IMG/VR virus record: IMGVR_UViG_3300027852_001419
Coordinates: 1-32,908 of that record
Source of the DNA: a virus
Strand: one strand, 5' to 3'
Length of the DNA stretch: 32,908 bases
Shown in pieces: positions 15,709 through 24,266 of this stretch (positions are counted from its first letter, which is position 1; each line of letters opens with the position of its first letter). The translations under genes were made by a program, and so were the position numbers. The notes under the pieces were generated by a model that worked only from the letters and a program-made list of their open reading frames with translations, did no database searches and had not been told where the DNA came from.

Positions 15709-16406
15709 CAGAAGCCCTCCAACCGCAGCGACTTTGCCTCGCCTGTGGTGAGCCCAAGTGCTGCCTGCGCCAACATCTCCGGTGCAATTGGTGCGCCGAT
15801 CAATGCGGACTCGAACAACTGGCGAGGCTCCACACCTTCCTGCGCCTCGACAAAGGCTAGGAACTGCACCCAGGCAGGCGGCAACTCGGTGCCAAATGGC
15901 GGGTCATTAAGTGGTACATATTCGATTTCGATCAGGCGGGCGGCGAACTTCGCACCCTGCTCCGTTGGAATACCCCGCTTAACGGTGATCTTTGAGACCG
16001 AAGGGACGAAAACCTTGAACAGGTCGTCCACATCCCCTGTCCCTCCAAACAACGCCCGGGAAATCTGGCGTTGAAGAACGGTCAACAGGGCCTCAGCGGC
16101 AGCGTCTGTGGGTCCAATATTGAAGGCCTGAGCATCCCCCTCACCCGGAATGGCAATGGTTCCAGCCTGCCCAATGGCGGTTTCGATGGTCAAGGTGGCG
16201 GTGCGCTCCCCTGTGTTCACATCTCGCCCTGAAACCAATGACGTTTCGTCTTCGCTGGACACGACAACGACAGGAACAGACTTCCCGTCATCAAGAAATC
16301 TCAGAGGGTCAATCGCACTGTCCTGCACGTTCCCCTCGGCAATGGTGGCGCCCATGATCAGCCGCTTGGCAATGAACCGGGCGGCCAATGCGGCCATGCT
16401 GCTCAT
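15708..16406 (-). CDS. Head-tail/tail completion region protein (unknown)
   Basis: A 232-residue soluble protein located between the head-tail joining protein and the spike V, the place where tail terminator or completion proteins are normally coded. It starts MSSMAALAARFIAKRLIMG (amphipathic), contains an acidic beta-like middle (VVVVSSEDETSLVSGRDV) and a helical end rich in Ala and Leu. Both its start and its stop overlap neighbours (ATGA with the upstream gene, TGATG with V). A tail terminator or connector role is inferred from order only. Confidence 0.65.
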   Translation of the reverse strand: MSSMAALAARFIAKRLIMGATIAEGNVQDSAIDPLRFLDDGKSVPVVVVSSEDETSLVSGRDVNTGERTATLTIETAIGQAGTIAIPGEGDAQAFNIGPTDAAAEALLTVLQRQISRALFGGTGDVDDLFKVFVPSVSKITVKRGIPTEQGAKFAARLIEIEYVPLNDPPFGTELPPAWVQFLAFVEAQEGVEPRQLFESALIGAPIAPEMLAQAALGLTTGEAKSLRLEGF

Positions 16407-16783
16407 GCGTCCCCCACGATATCCAGATCAAGCACCAGATCGCCAACCCCTGAAACGTCAGAGGTGCTGATGCTGTATTCTTTGCCATCGGCAATCACCC
16501 GATCATCTCGATCAGGGAGCCAAGGCAGTGTCGTCACGACTTGCGCGTCGATGGATAGCCGGTGTTCGGTTTTGCGAATTTTCGCCCGGCTTGTTGAGCG
16601 CGCGATACCGGCTTCACTTTGGCCGCGCGACAGAACGGCCACAGCGTTAAACCGTGGCCGCTCTGGGTCTTCTGTTTTGGCGAAATCGCCGCCCGTGTAG
16701 GCGATGAAGGTCACGGCCCCGCCGAGCGTCTTGCTGACAACCGCCTGAGCGGCTTTTGCGAGATCATCGAAATGCGAGGCCAT
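16403..16783 (-). CDS. Head-tail joining protein (lambda gpFII/Phage_attach-like, probable)
   Basis: A 126-residue protein directly after the capsid gene. The C-terminal pattern VIADGKEYSISTSDVSGVGDLVLDLDI resembles the lambda FII-like attachment family, in which a small beta-barrel protein binds the connector and recruits the tail. Earlier residues include AVLSRGQSEAGIARSTSRAK. ATG at 16783 has AAGGAGG upstream, 13 bases after the capsid stop. Assignment rests on size, position and a partial motif. Confidence 0.6.
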   Translation of the reverse strand: MASHFDDLAKAAQAVVSKTLGGAVTFIAYTGGDFAKTEDPERPRFNAVAVLSRGQSEAGIARSTSRAKIRKTEHRLSIDAQVVTTLPWLPDRDDRVIADGKEYSISTSDVSGVGDLVLDLDIVGDA

Positions 16784-16796
16784 GGCCTTCCTCCTT

Positions 16797-17849
16797 TTAG
16801 GCGACCACCTTGGCCTTCATCGAGGCGTTCGGACGGCCCGGGATCATCAGGGGTGCCGATTGGGTCATCAGCTGACGAACCGAAGGGTTCTTCTCAGTCC
16901 ACGATTTCGGGAACATCTCGACAGCTTCCATGCTGTCCAGGTCCTGGATCGCACCGAACGCCTTGATGCCCGCGATACCTCCGCGCGGCTGACCCGGGCG
17001 AGCGACCATGGAGATTTCACCAGCGGCCAGAACGCTGACTTTGGCGCCGCTCTGGTCACGTTGGGTGCCCGTGTAGAGCCACAGCTCAAAAGCGCCCCAC
17101 TTGCCCTTGTATTCCACGCCCTGCATCGGTTTGCGGGGGGTAACGACAGGAACATTGTCCACACCACGGCGGCGGTCCAGGTCATTTTGGAAGCCCGTGT
17201 TCTTCTTCAGGGCTCGCCAAGCCTTTTTATCCATGATCACGTCGGTGCCCGCGAACCCACTCTCGGTCAGCAGCTCCTCGGACCAATCTTCCAATTGGGA
17301 CCCGATATCGTTGCCAACCGTGGACCATTTCCCGGTCGCGTCCCCCGACACATCCTTGGTCAGCTCAGCCTTGCGACCGAAGTCGATTTCCACCTCGGGA
17401 TAGTCTTCACCCTTGATGATAACCTTGCCATTGACAACCGCATTGGCGGCCATCCATTCGCACCGGGCGATGATCTGCGATTTCTGGATGCGCAGCAGGT
17501 CGATCGCTTTGTTCAGAACGCGCTGTTCCGCAGACATCGTGCCGCCCATGGCTTCACCAGCCATCCGGCGCATGCCGTCGCCAGGTTTCACCGCGTGCAA
17601 CGGCTTGACGTAGGCCGGTTTGAAAATCTTGGTCGAGAAGCCCGAAGACTTCTGCGGCTTTGCGGCCACCAGCGGCGAGACAAACGGCGCCATGGTCGGC
17701 AGGTCTTCCAGCACCTCGTCAAAGACGATGTGTTCCTTGTCCGACAGGAACGGGTCCATATCGAAGAAGGTGGACAGGAAGAACGTGTTCGGCACGTGGA
17801 TCGTGTGCAGGGTGCCGATCATGTCGGCGGTGTCGAAAAGTGCGTCCAT
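16797..17849 (-). CDS. E: Major capsid protein (lambda gpE family)
   Basis: A 350-residue protein of the lambda E family (HK97 fold). It has the typical opening FFLSTFFDMDPFLSDKEHIVFDEV, the LVAAKPQKSSGFSTKIFKPAYVKP segment (E-loop region; read here as two parts), AAVVWTMFL-free core with DVIMDKKAWRALKKN, and GAFELWLYTGTQ near the C-terminal third. I choose the ATG at 17849, which overlaps the decoration gene's stop (TAATG); an ATG five codons upstream lacks a ribosome-binding site. Gene order D-E is that of lambda. Confidence 0.93.
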   Translation of the reverse strand: MDALFDTADMIGTLHTIHVPNTFFLSTFFDMDPFLSDKEHIVFDEVLEDLPTMAPFVSPLVAAKPQKSSGFSTKIFKPAYVKPLHAVKPGDGMRRMAGEAMGGTMSAEQRVLNKAIDLLRIQKSQIIARCEWMAANAVVNGKVIIKGEDYPEVEIDFGRKAELTKDVSGDATGKWSTVGNDIGSQLEDWSEELLTESGFAGTDVIMDKKAWRALKKNTGFQNDLDRRRGVDNVPVVTPRKPMQGVEYKGKWGAFELWLYTGTQRDQSGAKVSVLAAGEISMVARPGQPRGGIAGIKAFGAIQDLDSMEAVEMFPKSWTEKNPSVRQLMTQSAPLMIPGRPNASMKAKVVA

Positions 17850-18184
17850 TACGCTGCCCCCCATTTGCGAATGTAGATATTGCGCTGAGCCAGGGAGATT
17901 TTCACGTCACCCAGAGCCTCGGCGCCATAGTCCAACTCGGCTTCGTTGAAGTCGCCGCCCACATAGACGGACAGATCAGTCGGGTCGGTCAGTTCAATGT
18001 CAAACGGGCAGATTGCGGTTGCGTTCGCTGCCGCATCCAGTTCGCCGATTCCACCCACAACAGTGCCCAGCACTTGGCCACGTGTGTATGTGCCGGCGAC
18101 AAGCGTCAGAGGCAGCGTTTTGACATCGCCGCCGACCAGCTGGTCATCCCCCGGCGCGGGTTTCGAAGTTGCGCTTGCGTGCAT
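17849..18184 (-). CDS. D: Head decoration protein (lambda gpD family)
   Basis: A 111-residue protein of the lambda D family, which trimerises on the expanded capsid and stabilises it. Visible features are the disordered N-terminus with Pro-Gly, TLVAGTYTRGQVLG, and the closing AEALGDVKISLAQRNIYIRKWG. Length is the same as lambda D (110 residues). The start overlaps the protease/scaffold stop by one base and the stop overlaps the capsid start. Confidence 0.92.
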   Translation of the reverse strand: MHASATSKPAPGDDQLVGGDVKTLPLTLVAGTYTRGQVLGTVVGGIGELDAAANATAICPFDIELTDPTDLSVYVGGDFNEAELDYGAEALGDVKISLAQRNIYIRKWGAA

Positions 18185-18561
18185 TACGAAGCCTCCTTGT
18201 TCATGGATTTCGCCATATCGGTCATCGGGGTTTTTGCCCCGGTTTTCGGCGGTTCAGTCGCGCCCAATTCCGGCAACCCATCAGCGCGATCCTCAATGGA
18301 ATCGACATTGGTCTCGACTTTGGTCGATGCCTTCGGCGATTTTGCCAACAGGGCCTTCGCCTCGTCAGCAGACAGGCTCGTTTCCAGAGCCATCGTTTGC
18401 GCTTGGGCTTCGCGACCCTTGGCCTCGTCGCAGGTCAGAATGGCCTTGGTGCGGGCATTTGCTTCTGCAGCACCTTCGCCGTGAGCCTTGGCCTTCGCTG
18501 CGTCCAGATCAGCCGCAGTGATCGGGTTTTCCGCCGTTTCGGCGCTGGTTTTATCACCCAT
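18184..18561 (-). CDS. Nu3: Nested in-frame scaffold protein (Nu3-like)
   Basis: An internal ATG at 18561, in frame with the protease gene, is preceded by AAGGAG with a 9-base spacing (18576-18571), far better than chance placement in coding sequence. Initiation there would give a 125-residue protein equal to the C-terminal third of the protease: acidic, Ala/Lys-rich, helical, with no peptidase residues. This is the lambda C/Nu3 arrangement, where the shorter product is the abundant internal scaffold. Internal initiation is predicted, not proven. Confidence 0.7.
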   Translation of the reverse strand: MGDKTSAETAENPITAADLDAAKAKAHGEGAAEANARTKAILTCDEAKGREAQAQTMALETSLSADEAKALLAKSPKASTKVETNVDSIEDRADGLPELGATEPPKTGAKTPMTDMAKSMNKEAS

Positions 18562-19455
18562 TTTGAATGTCTCCTTCCGGGTGGTTGCGCCCATACGGGC
18601 TTTGGATTGAAGCTCAGTCAGAACTTCGTCGAAAGTCGCGATGCGGTCGGCAAGACCGGCCTCAATCGCTGCTTGTCCGGTGAACATGCCCGCCTCGGTG
18701 GAGCGGGCCATTTCGGCGGTCAAATTGTCGCCACGCCCAGCTTCAACCAAGGCAGTGAAGTCGCCGTAGATTGCGTCAACACGGGTTTGCAGGTCAGCCT
18801 TGACCCGGTCCGACAGAGGGCCGAACGGGTTGCCGTCTACCTTCTTCGCACCCGCGTGGATGATGGTCGCGGCGCGCCCCTTCTGTTCCATCTCACCAGA
18901 GTGATCGAGGTGAACAATCAGAACACCGATCGAGCCAAGAGAAGCAGAACTGCCCATAACAATCTCATCCGCAGCCGACGCGATGCCATATGCGGCAGAC
19001 GCGGCAACAGCGTTGACGTGCGCAATGATGGGCTTCGTTGTCGCTGCAACTTTCGCTGCGAACTCCAACATGCCAGCAGCTTCGCCGCCGTGGGAGTTCA
19101 TATCCAGAAGGTGTGCCTTGATATCGGCGTCAGCCTCAGCCGCATCGATCTGCGCCGCCAGCCCTTCATACGAGGTCAAGCCGGATGACGCCCCCACCCA
19201 TGCGCCGCGGTTCACGAGGGAACCATGGACACGGATGATCGCTACACCATCGGCGGCAGCGAATGAGGCGCCGTTGTTCCCCCGCCGCCGCTCTTTGGCA
19301 GAGAAAGCGTTGGCATCAGGTTCAGGGCCGTCGATACTGCCGACGCCGATGCGGCCTCCGAGAACATCGACAATCACCGACGCCTTGGTCGCACTCATCA
19401 GAAGCGGCTCGTTCAAACACCGCTCTGCAAGGAGCGGCAAGAGGTTGTTTCTCAT
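18184..19455 (-). CDS. C: Head maturation protease with C-terminal scaffold (lambda gpC, S49/SppA-type)
   Basis: A 423-residue protein. Residues about 65-280 are an S49 (SppA-like) serine peptidase: VHGSLVNRGAWVGASSGLTS, DMNSHGGEAAG (oxyanion region), VNAVAASAAYGIASAADEIV with candidate nucleophile Ser153, and GAKKVDGNPFGPLSD with a candidate catalytic Lys near 204. The last 125 residues are Ala/Glu/Lys-rich and helical, typical of a scaffold. ATG at 19455 has GGAGGG upstream; a longer open frame only overlaps the gpW gene. It should cleave the scaffold and connector during prohead maturation. Confidence 0.92.
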   Translation of the reverse strand: MRNNLLPLLAERCLNEPLLMSATKASVIVDVLGGRIGVGSIDGPEPDANAFSAKERRRGNNGASFAAADGVAIIRVHGSLVNRGAWVGASSGLTSYEGLAAQIDAAEADADIKAHLLDMNSHGGEAAGMLEFAAKVAATTKPIIAHVNAVAASAAYGIASAADEIVMGSSASLGSIGVLIVHLDHSGEMEQKGRAATIIHAGAKKVDGNPFGPLSDRVKADLQTRVDAIYGDFTALVEAGRGDNLTAEMARSTEAGMFTGQAAIEAGLADRIATFDEVLTELQSKARMGATTRKETFKMGDKTSAETAENPITAADLDAAKAKAHGEGAAEANARTKAILTCDEAKGREAQAQTMALETSLSADEAKALLAKSPKASTKVETNVDSIEDRADGLPELGATEPPKTGAKTPMTDMAKSMNKEAS

Positions 19456-19457
19456 GG

Positions 19458-19688
19458 TCACCCTCCGGTCATGGCAAAGCGTGTGGGGCGACCCTGTTTC
19501 AGGGCGCATTCCCGCTCGGCTTTGACGATTTCGCGATCAAGGGCCCCAAGATTTGCCTGGCCGTATTTGACCCGGCGCTTCTCACCCACCCCACTGTCGT
19601 GTTCGACCTCGACGGCCTTGTCGCCCAGAATGATTTCATCCTTTGCAGTGCGCAGCCGCTCAGCGCGGTCACACGGATCCTCAGCCAT
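19458..19688 (-). CDS. W: Head-tail joining protein gpW (lambda family)
   Basis: A 76-residue protein between portal and protease, exactly where lambda has W. It starts MAEDPCDRAERLRTAKDEI and has the family's helix-beta hairpin-helix plan: a first helix (RAERLRTAKDEIILG), a short basic hairpin (EKRRVKYGQANL) and a second helix (GALDREIVKAERECALKQG). gpW closes the filled head so the tail can join. ATG at 19688 overlaps the portal stop by eight bases and has AGGAGG upstream. Easily missed because a longer open frame on the same strand covers it. Confidence 0.85.
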   Translation of the reverse strand: MAEDPCDRAERLRTAKDEIILGDKAVEVEHDSGVGEKRRVKYGQANLGALDREIVKAERECALKQGRPTRFAMTGG

Positions 19689-21219
19689 CCTTGACCTCCT
19701 CAGGTTCGGTATCGGTGTCGTATTGCTTGCGCAGGTCTGCCTCTTGAGCCCGAGCTGCCAGAACGTCCTCATAGTCCCGGTCGCTGAACGCGCCCGAGAT
19801 GTCGTCCTTTGTGACAACGCCCATCTCATCGAGAACTGCATAGGCCTTGGCCGTTTTGAGGATTTCCGCCTCAGGTTTCGGAGAACCCTTCCACTCCGCT
19901 CGGCAGGCCGCCGCGCGGTTTCGATTGAAATTTTCCAGACCGCCCGGGAACGGAATTGATCCGCGTTGGATTTCTTCCTCAAGCCACGCCTCATAGTGGG
20001 CCTGACAGAACGGCGAGACGATGAACTTCCGGCGCTGTCGGGTGATCGGCCAGACCTCAGACACGGCGGCCCGGATCGTGGCATAGGACGCGCCCTCGTA
20101 GTCGCCTGTCGAGCTTTCGTAGGTCATGCCCATGCAGCGGGCCATTTCCATCAGTAGCGACTTGGAGAACTCCTTGTAAGCAGCCCCCGGATTTTTCGAG
20201 GACAGGAACTCCAACTCTTGGCCTGGGAAGGTGTGAACCACCCGCCCACCAACGCCAGCATCGATCTGGTTGTCGTCGTACCAGGCATCCTGCGTTGCAA
20301 ACCACTTGTCGATTAGAGGCGAACCTTCTGCGGCCGCCTTGTTTTGCTCCTGCGGTGTCATCAGACCCGCCATCGCCTCGCGTGTCAGTTCCGGCGATTT
20401 CAGGTTCACCGCGAACGCCGTCTGGATCAGCGATGCCACCAACGTGTTGTCGGCCAGCTGGTCAAACTGCTTGGCAACCCGCAGCACCGGCACCAGAGGC
20501 GACACACCACGCACCGCCCCAACCGGGCCCATGAAGTTGTGAACCACACGCGGGCGCCCGTACCGATCCCACATTGGGACCATCTGGGCCTCAAAGCTGA
20601 AAGCGGCCTCATCCTTTTTGCGAAGCACGGCGATGGGCATTCCATCCGGATCCAGTTGGATACCCGAAAATACTCGGCGCTCTTTTTCCGTCCGGTTCGC
20701 AATCATCGACGGCGGCAGCAAACGCACCTTCGTTTTCAGGCGGCAGCCAACTCGCTTCCGCAGAAGCGACTCCGAGAGAATTTCACCGTAGATCAGCCAA
20801 GACCGGAATGCCGTGTCCTGCATCATCGCAAACGACCGCTTGCCCTCGATGTCACATTCGCGCGGGGTATTTGCCCAGAGCTCAAAGCGGCGTTCAACGA
20901 GGTTGCGCCATTTCTGGGCATCTTCCTCGCTCATGCCGAACAGATCGTTCTCAGGCGCGCATTTCAAGCGCAGCCCCGTGCCTACCACATTGGCAACACA
21001 CTGATCGAACATGCCGGAAACCCAGCCACTGTTCTGCACCAGATCTTGCGCCCGGCCCGCAGCCACAGTCCATGCGGATGCGACATCGGACTTTGACGAA
21101 CGCAGCGCAGGGCGCCACTTCGCCATGATCCCGCTATTGCGGCCCGAGCGCATGTATTCCGCCGAGGGCTGAGGAACGGGTGCCGTCGAGCCCTTGAACA
21201 GATTGCCGAGAAAGCTCAT
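19681..21219 (-). CDS. B: Portal protein (lambda gpB family)
   Basis: A 512-residue lambda-type portal, the dodecameric ring through which DNA enters and leaves the head. It has an early DVASAWTVAAGRAQDLVQNSGW, VVGTGLRLKCAPE, SWLIYGEILSE, VRGVSPLVPVLRVAKQFDQL and the C-terminal YEGASYATIRAAVSEVWPITRQR, all typical of the family. Its start overlaps the terminase stop as TGATG. The C-terminal acidic tail probably faces the packaging motor. Confidence 0.94.
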   Translation of the reverse strand: MSFLGNLFKGSTAPVPQPSAEYMRSGRNSGIMAKWRPALRSSKSDVASAWTVAAGRAQDLVQNSGWVSGMFDQCVANVVGTGLRLKCAPENDLFGMSEEDAQKWRNLVERRFELWANTPRECDIEGKRSFAMMQDTAFRSWLIYGEILSESLLRKRVGCRLKTKVRLLPPSMIANRTEKERRVFSGIQLDPDGMPIAVLRKKDEAAFSFEAQMVPMWDRYGRPRVVHNFMGPVGAVRGVSPLVPVLRVAKQFDQLADNTLVASLIQTAFAVNLKSPELTREAMAGLMTPQEQNKAAAEGSPLIDKWFATQDAWYDDNQIDAGVGGRVVHTFPGQELEFLSSKNPGAAYKEFSKSLLMEMARCMGMTYESSTGDYEGASYATIRAAVSEVWPITRQRRKFIVSPFCQAHYEAWLEEEIQRGSIPFPGGLENFNRNRAAACRAEWKGSPKPEAEILKTAKAYAVLDEMGVVTKDDISGAFSDRDYEDVLAARAQEADLRKQYDTDTEPEEVKDG

Positions 21220-24200
21220 CAGCTCCCCTTTCGCTTAAACCGCCCCCCACCGGTCTGCACCTTGGGAGCTTTTCTGACTTCGGACGCAGCATCAGGCCCG
21301 AGCGCGTACGTGCGCTTGGTCCCTCGCGGAATTGTTTGGACGTTCAGGACGAACCCTGCGGCGGCGGCCAGCGCCTCGCAGTTGCCGACGATGATCGCCT
21401 TGCCGTTGCGACGTGCGATCAAGGTGCCGTTTGGAACCGTCACGCAATAGACCATCCCCGCGTAAGAAACGTTTGCAAACACGGGACTATTGTCGGCCCT
21501 GCGTAGATGTGCCTGCGGTGTCCTGATCTCGGAAACATGGAATTGATCGACCGTGTTCCCCGAAGCCCGCCCCCGAATGAGATAGGGTTTGGCCTTCCGG
21601 CGCGTGACTTTGCCACTCCGCCCAGACTTGATGAACAGCTCCTGCATATCGTCCGCAAGACGCCGACTGACGGTGGCATAGGAGCGGTGTGCACCCTGCA
21701 TCCATCCGTCGCCGAGAATTGCCGCGTCGACGAACCTCTCGATGAGATCAGGCGACCCAGCCCGAACAAAGGCTGGAACACGCTTGCCATATCTGCTGCT
21801 GCCTTCGTCATCCCAGCAATCCGACAGGGCTGCCGCGAGTTGTCGAGACGGAATCACAAACTGGCGGCCACCTTGAAGGCGATACGCCACACCCATGCGA
21901 GACAACAACGCTGCGATAAGGTCTGCCTTGGTACCGGGGCTCTGCGAAAGAACAACCATTGCATAGTTGCCCCGACGAGACACATGTCCCCCAGACACAA
22001 ACCAGCCAAGGAACTCGCACCAGTCCCCGGCATCGAACGAACGCACAGCCTCATAGAGCCGCCGCCCGTTCGTGCTTGGGACGTCATGCTCGGGGAGCAC
22101 AACCGTGTCATGGTGTTGACCCTCCCACCTAGCCGTCCGCTTAAGCGTGTTCCAGATGGTCAGATCCTTCGCCAAGGTGATCTTCGGCTTATCCTCTGCC
22201 GGGTTTCGCCGATATGTGACAAGCCGGTGGTTCGGCGTCACAAGAAGGTCAACCGACCTCCCCACAATCGAGACCATTTCTCCCTCGTGCCAACGCGATA
22301 CACTGTTCGTTGCAGCCTGATACTCGATGGTATCTCGATCCAAGTTGACCGACGCAAATCGCCCCTTGTGGGAGACAGCATCCGTCACCGGAAGCCAGCC
22401 GTCTTCTGTCAACAGCTCCGTCTCAGGGTCGAAGCAATCAAAGAAGTGGTTGTCCTTGCGGTTCTGAACCCAAGCTGGATTTGGGCTGTCGAGGGTGACC
22501 ACGCGGGTCTCTGACAACACCTGACGTGCATATTCTTCGTTGGCACTTTCATTCAGATGGAACGCGCCCGGCTCAGACATTGGCGTCTTGATCCGGCTGT
22601 GCACGAGGCTTTTGAAGAAGTCGGTATCCAGCATGGCCAGACCAATAGAATATTTTGACCGCTGACCTTCGTCGTCCACTTCGATCCGGCTCATCGTCAA
22701 AGGCGCGCCGCTTGGCCTACTGCGCCCCTTAGTGGGCGAAACCAGCCAATCGTATTGGTGCGCAAAGGCATAAACCTTGTGGGGCGAGCCCGCGTCTTTC
22801 TTGTTCGGTCGGAAACCAGCATCCACAAACACCTTAGTGATCTGCATACCCATCACCGGCGCCAAGAACACTTGGGCCAGATCGTCCCATACTTCCTCAC
22901 CTGCCGTGTTCCCCATCAGGAAACCACGGTCGACCAAGAAGCTGGTGCCAAGCCACCCGAAGCCGCGGATGACCCAGTAGATCCCGTTGGCCTGAACATC
23001 GGCGCCCATCACCAGATGAATGATATGCGGATCAAGGAACGTGTCTGTCGTTTTGGTCTTGCGCTTCAGGAAGGCACGCCATTCCGGCATGTCCCCCAAT
23101 GAGGCGCGCGTATACAGCTCGCCAAGATTGGCGTTGATGGCCGTCTGCATCCGGTTGGGCTCAAGAGACAGCCGCGCGCGATGAATACGCTCAGCCCGGA
23201 TCGACCAATTCACGAACGGCGAACAAAGACCCGAAGACCATTGAGAATACCGGCTGAAACCGGCAACCGGATCGCCTCGCTTGGCTTCCTCAATCGTCTG
23301 GCCCGGTGCAATCATGAAGCCTGAAACGTTCATGGCCGCTTTGGTCGCACCGTCTTTGTCATCCTCGATCACGCACCCATTGCTGGGACAGACCATATGG
23401 GCAGATGCGGCGGCCTCGGCAGCCGTGCCCTCGTCATCATAGACCAGGTGCTTGCCCATCGGGATGAAAGGCTCACCACAATGGGGGCAATCCCAAGCCC
23501 AATGGTGCCGCGTGCCCTCTTGGAACAGACGCCAGATTGGGCTCCCTACCTCCTCAGGGTCGGCAACTTTCCAGAACTCCAACCCGCTTACCGGATCAAC
23601 TTCGGTTTCTACGGACCCGTGGGATGGCGTTGAAATCGTGGCCGCCACGAAGTCGGCATAGGTATCGCCTCGAACCTCAAGCAGACCGAACGGATCACCC
23701 TGGCCCCCGATGTTGGAAACCATTTCGTCATATTCATCCAAGATACCCATCACCGCCGGAAAAGATTTCAGAGCCGACGAGGACCGCGCAGACACAAGCC
23801 GCACAGGCACGCCGTTGACGATTTTTGAGGTCAGCTTGTTCTTCTGACCCTGCAAAGTGCGGGGGGCCAAGTCAGGTGAATCGTCCAGCATCTCGGTCAG
23901 ACGTGGGCCGAACTGCTCCTTGTTGAACGTGTCTGTTGGGCCAGCATAGGCAACTGGCGCAGGCTTTTGAGCCAAACGGTGGCCCATGACATCAAGGATC
24001 GTTTCAGTCTTGCCTGACTGTGCCGAGGTGACCGCAATGCACGAGGTATACATGCCGCTGGCAATCGATCGAGCAAAGGGTGTCATATACGGCGTCAGGC
24101 TCGGATCACGTGGCCCCGGGTGCCCACTGGTGGGCGGATAGGACCGGTTGGCAGCGCCCCATTCGTCGGGCGTGACGCGCTTAGCCGGTCTTAAAAAGGT

Positions 24201-24266
24201 CGCCACCCTCTGCAAGAGCTCGGGCCGCCTGTTCGAATTTGTCGGCAAGTCGGGTTTGGCGGTCAT
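21219..24266 (-). CDS. A: Terminase large subunit (lambda GpA family) containing an intein
   Basis: A 1015-residue precursor; about 663 residues remain after splicing, normal for GpA. The ATPase has Walker A SAQSGKTE (about residues 81-88), Walker B GILDEYDEM, and a zinc-ribbon-like CPHCG...CPSNGC region. The nuclease domain has VFVDAGFRPNKKD and ends at RKDNHFFD, where the intein starts right after the conserved Asp, resuming with CEALAAAAG. I use ATG at 24266, which overlaps Nu1 by 86 bases with a weak GGAAG site; shorter starts (TTG/GTG near 24206-24215) are possible. It packages DNA into proheads and cuts cos. Confidence 0.92.
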   Translation of the reverse strand: MTAKPDLPTNSNRRPELLQRVATFLRPAKRVTPDEWGAANRSYPPTSGHPGPRDPSLTPYMTPFARSIASGMYTSCIAVTSAQSGKTETILDVMGHRLAQKPAPVAYAGPTDTFNKEQFGPRLTEMLDDSPDLAPRTLQGQKNKLTSKIVNGVPVRLVSARSSSALKSFPAVMGILDEYDEMVSNIGGQGDPFGLLEVRGDTYADFVAATISTPSHGSVETEVDPVSGLEFWKVADPEEVGSPIWRLFQEGTRHHWAWDCPHCGEPFIPMGKHLVYDDEGTAAEAAASAHMVCPSNGCVIEDDKDGATKAAMNVSGFMIAPGQTIEEAKRGDPVAGFSRYSQWSSGLCSPFVNWSIRAERIHRARLSLEPNRMQTAINANLGELYTRASLGDMPEWRAFLKRKTKTTDTFLDPHIIHLVMGADVQANGIYWVIRGFGWLGTSFLVDRGFLMGNTAGEEVWDDLAQVFLAPVMGMQITKVFVDAGFRPNKKDAGSPHKVYAFAHQYDWLVSPTKGRSRPSGAPLTMSRIEVDDEGQRSKYSIGLAMLDTDFFKSLVHSRIKTPMSEPGAFHLNESANEEYARQVLSETRVVTLDSPNPAWVQNRKDNHFFDCFDPETELLTEDGWLPVTDAVSHKGRFASVNLDRDTIEYQAATNSVSRWHEGEMVSIVGRSVDLLVTPNHRLVTYRRNPAEDKPKITLAKDLTIWNTLKRTARWEGQHHDTVVLPEHDVPSTNGRRLYEAVRSFDAGDWCEFLGWFVSGGHVSRRGNYAMVVLSQSPGTKADLIAALLSRMGVAYRLQGGRQFVIPSRQLAAALSDCWDDEGSSRYGKRVPAFVRAGSPDLIERFVDAAILGDGWMQGAHRSYATVSRRLADDMQELFIKSGRSGKVTRRKAKPYLIRGRASGNTVDQFHVSEIRTPQAHLRRADNSPVFANVSYAGMVYCVTVPNGTLIARRNGKAIIVGNCEALAAAAGFVLNVQTIPRGTKRTYALGPDAASEVRKAPKVQTGGGRFKRKGS
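21381..22436 (-). other. Intein (352 residues) in the terminase, Hint splicing domain plus LAGLIDADG-type endonuclease remnant
   Basis: It begins with Cys1 in CFDPETELLTEDGWLPV (block A), has block B in VDLLVTPNHRLVTY with the T-x-x-H motif, and closes with block F VYCVTVPNGTLIARR and terminal VGN, followed by extein Cys+1. The penultimate residue is Gly, not the usual His, although phage terminase inteins are known to tolerate this. The centre holds two LAGLIDADG-like helices: FLGWFVSGGHVS and FVDAAILGDGWMQG. The second keeps its acid (GDGW), the first has Gly where an acid is expected. It sits directly after the nuclease-domain Asp of the host protein. Confidence 0.9.

Noticed and set aside
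16782-17876. Plus-strand open frame of 364 codons opposite the capsid gene
   Set aside because: Antisense shadow of the lambda E-type capsid gene; no ribosome-binding site or recognisable domain.
18169-19188. Plus-strand open frame of 339 codons opposite the head protease gene
   Set aside because: Antisense to the S49 protease and scaffold; composition typical of a shadow frame.
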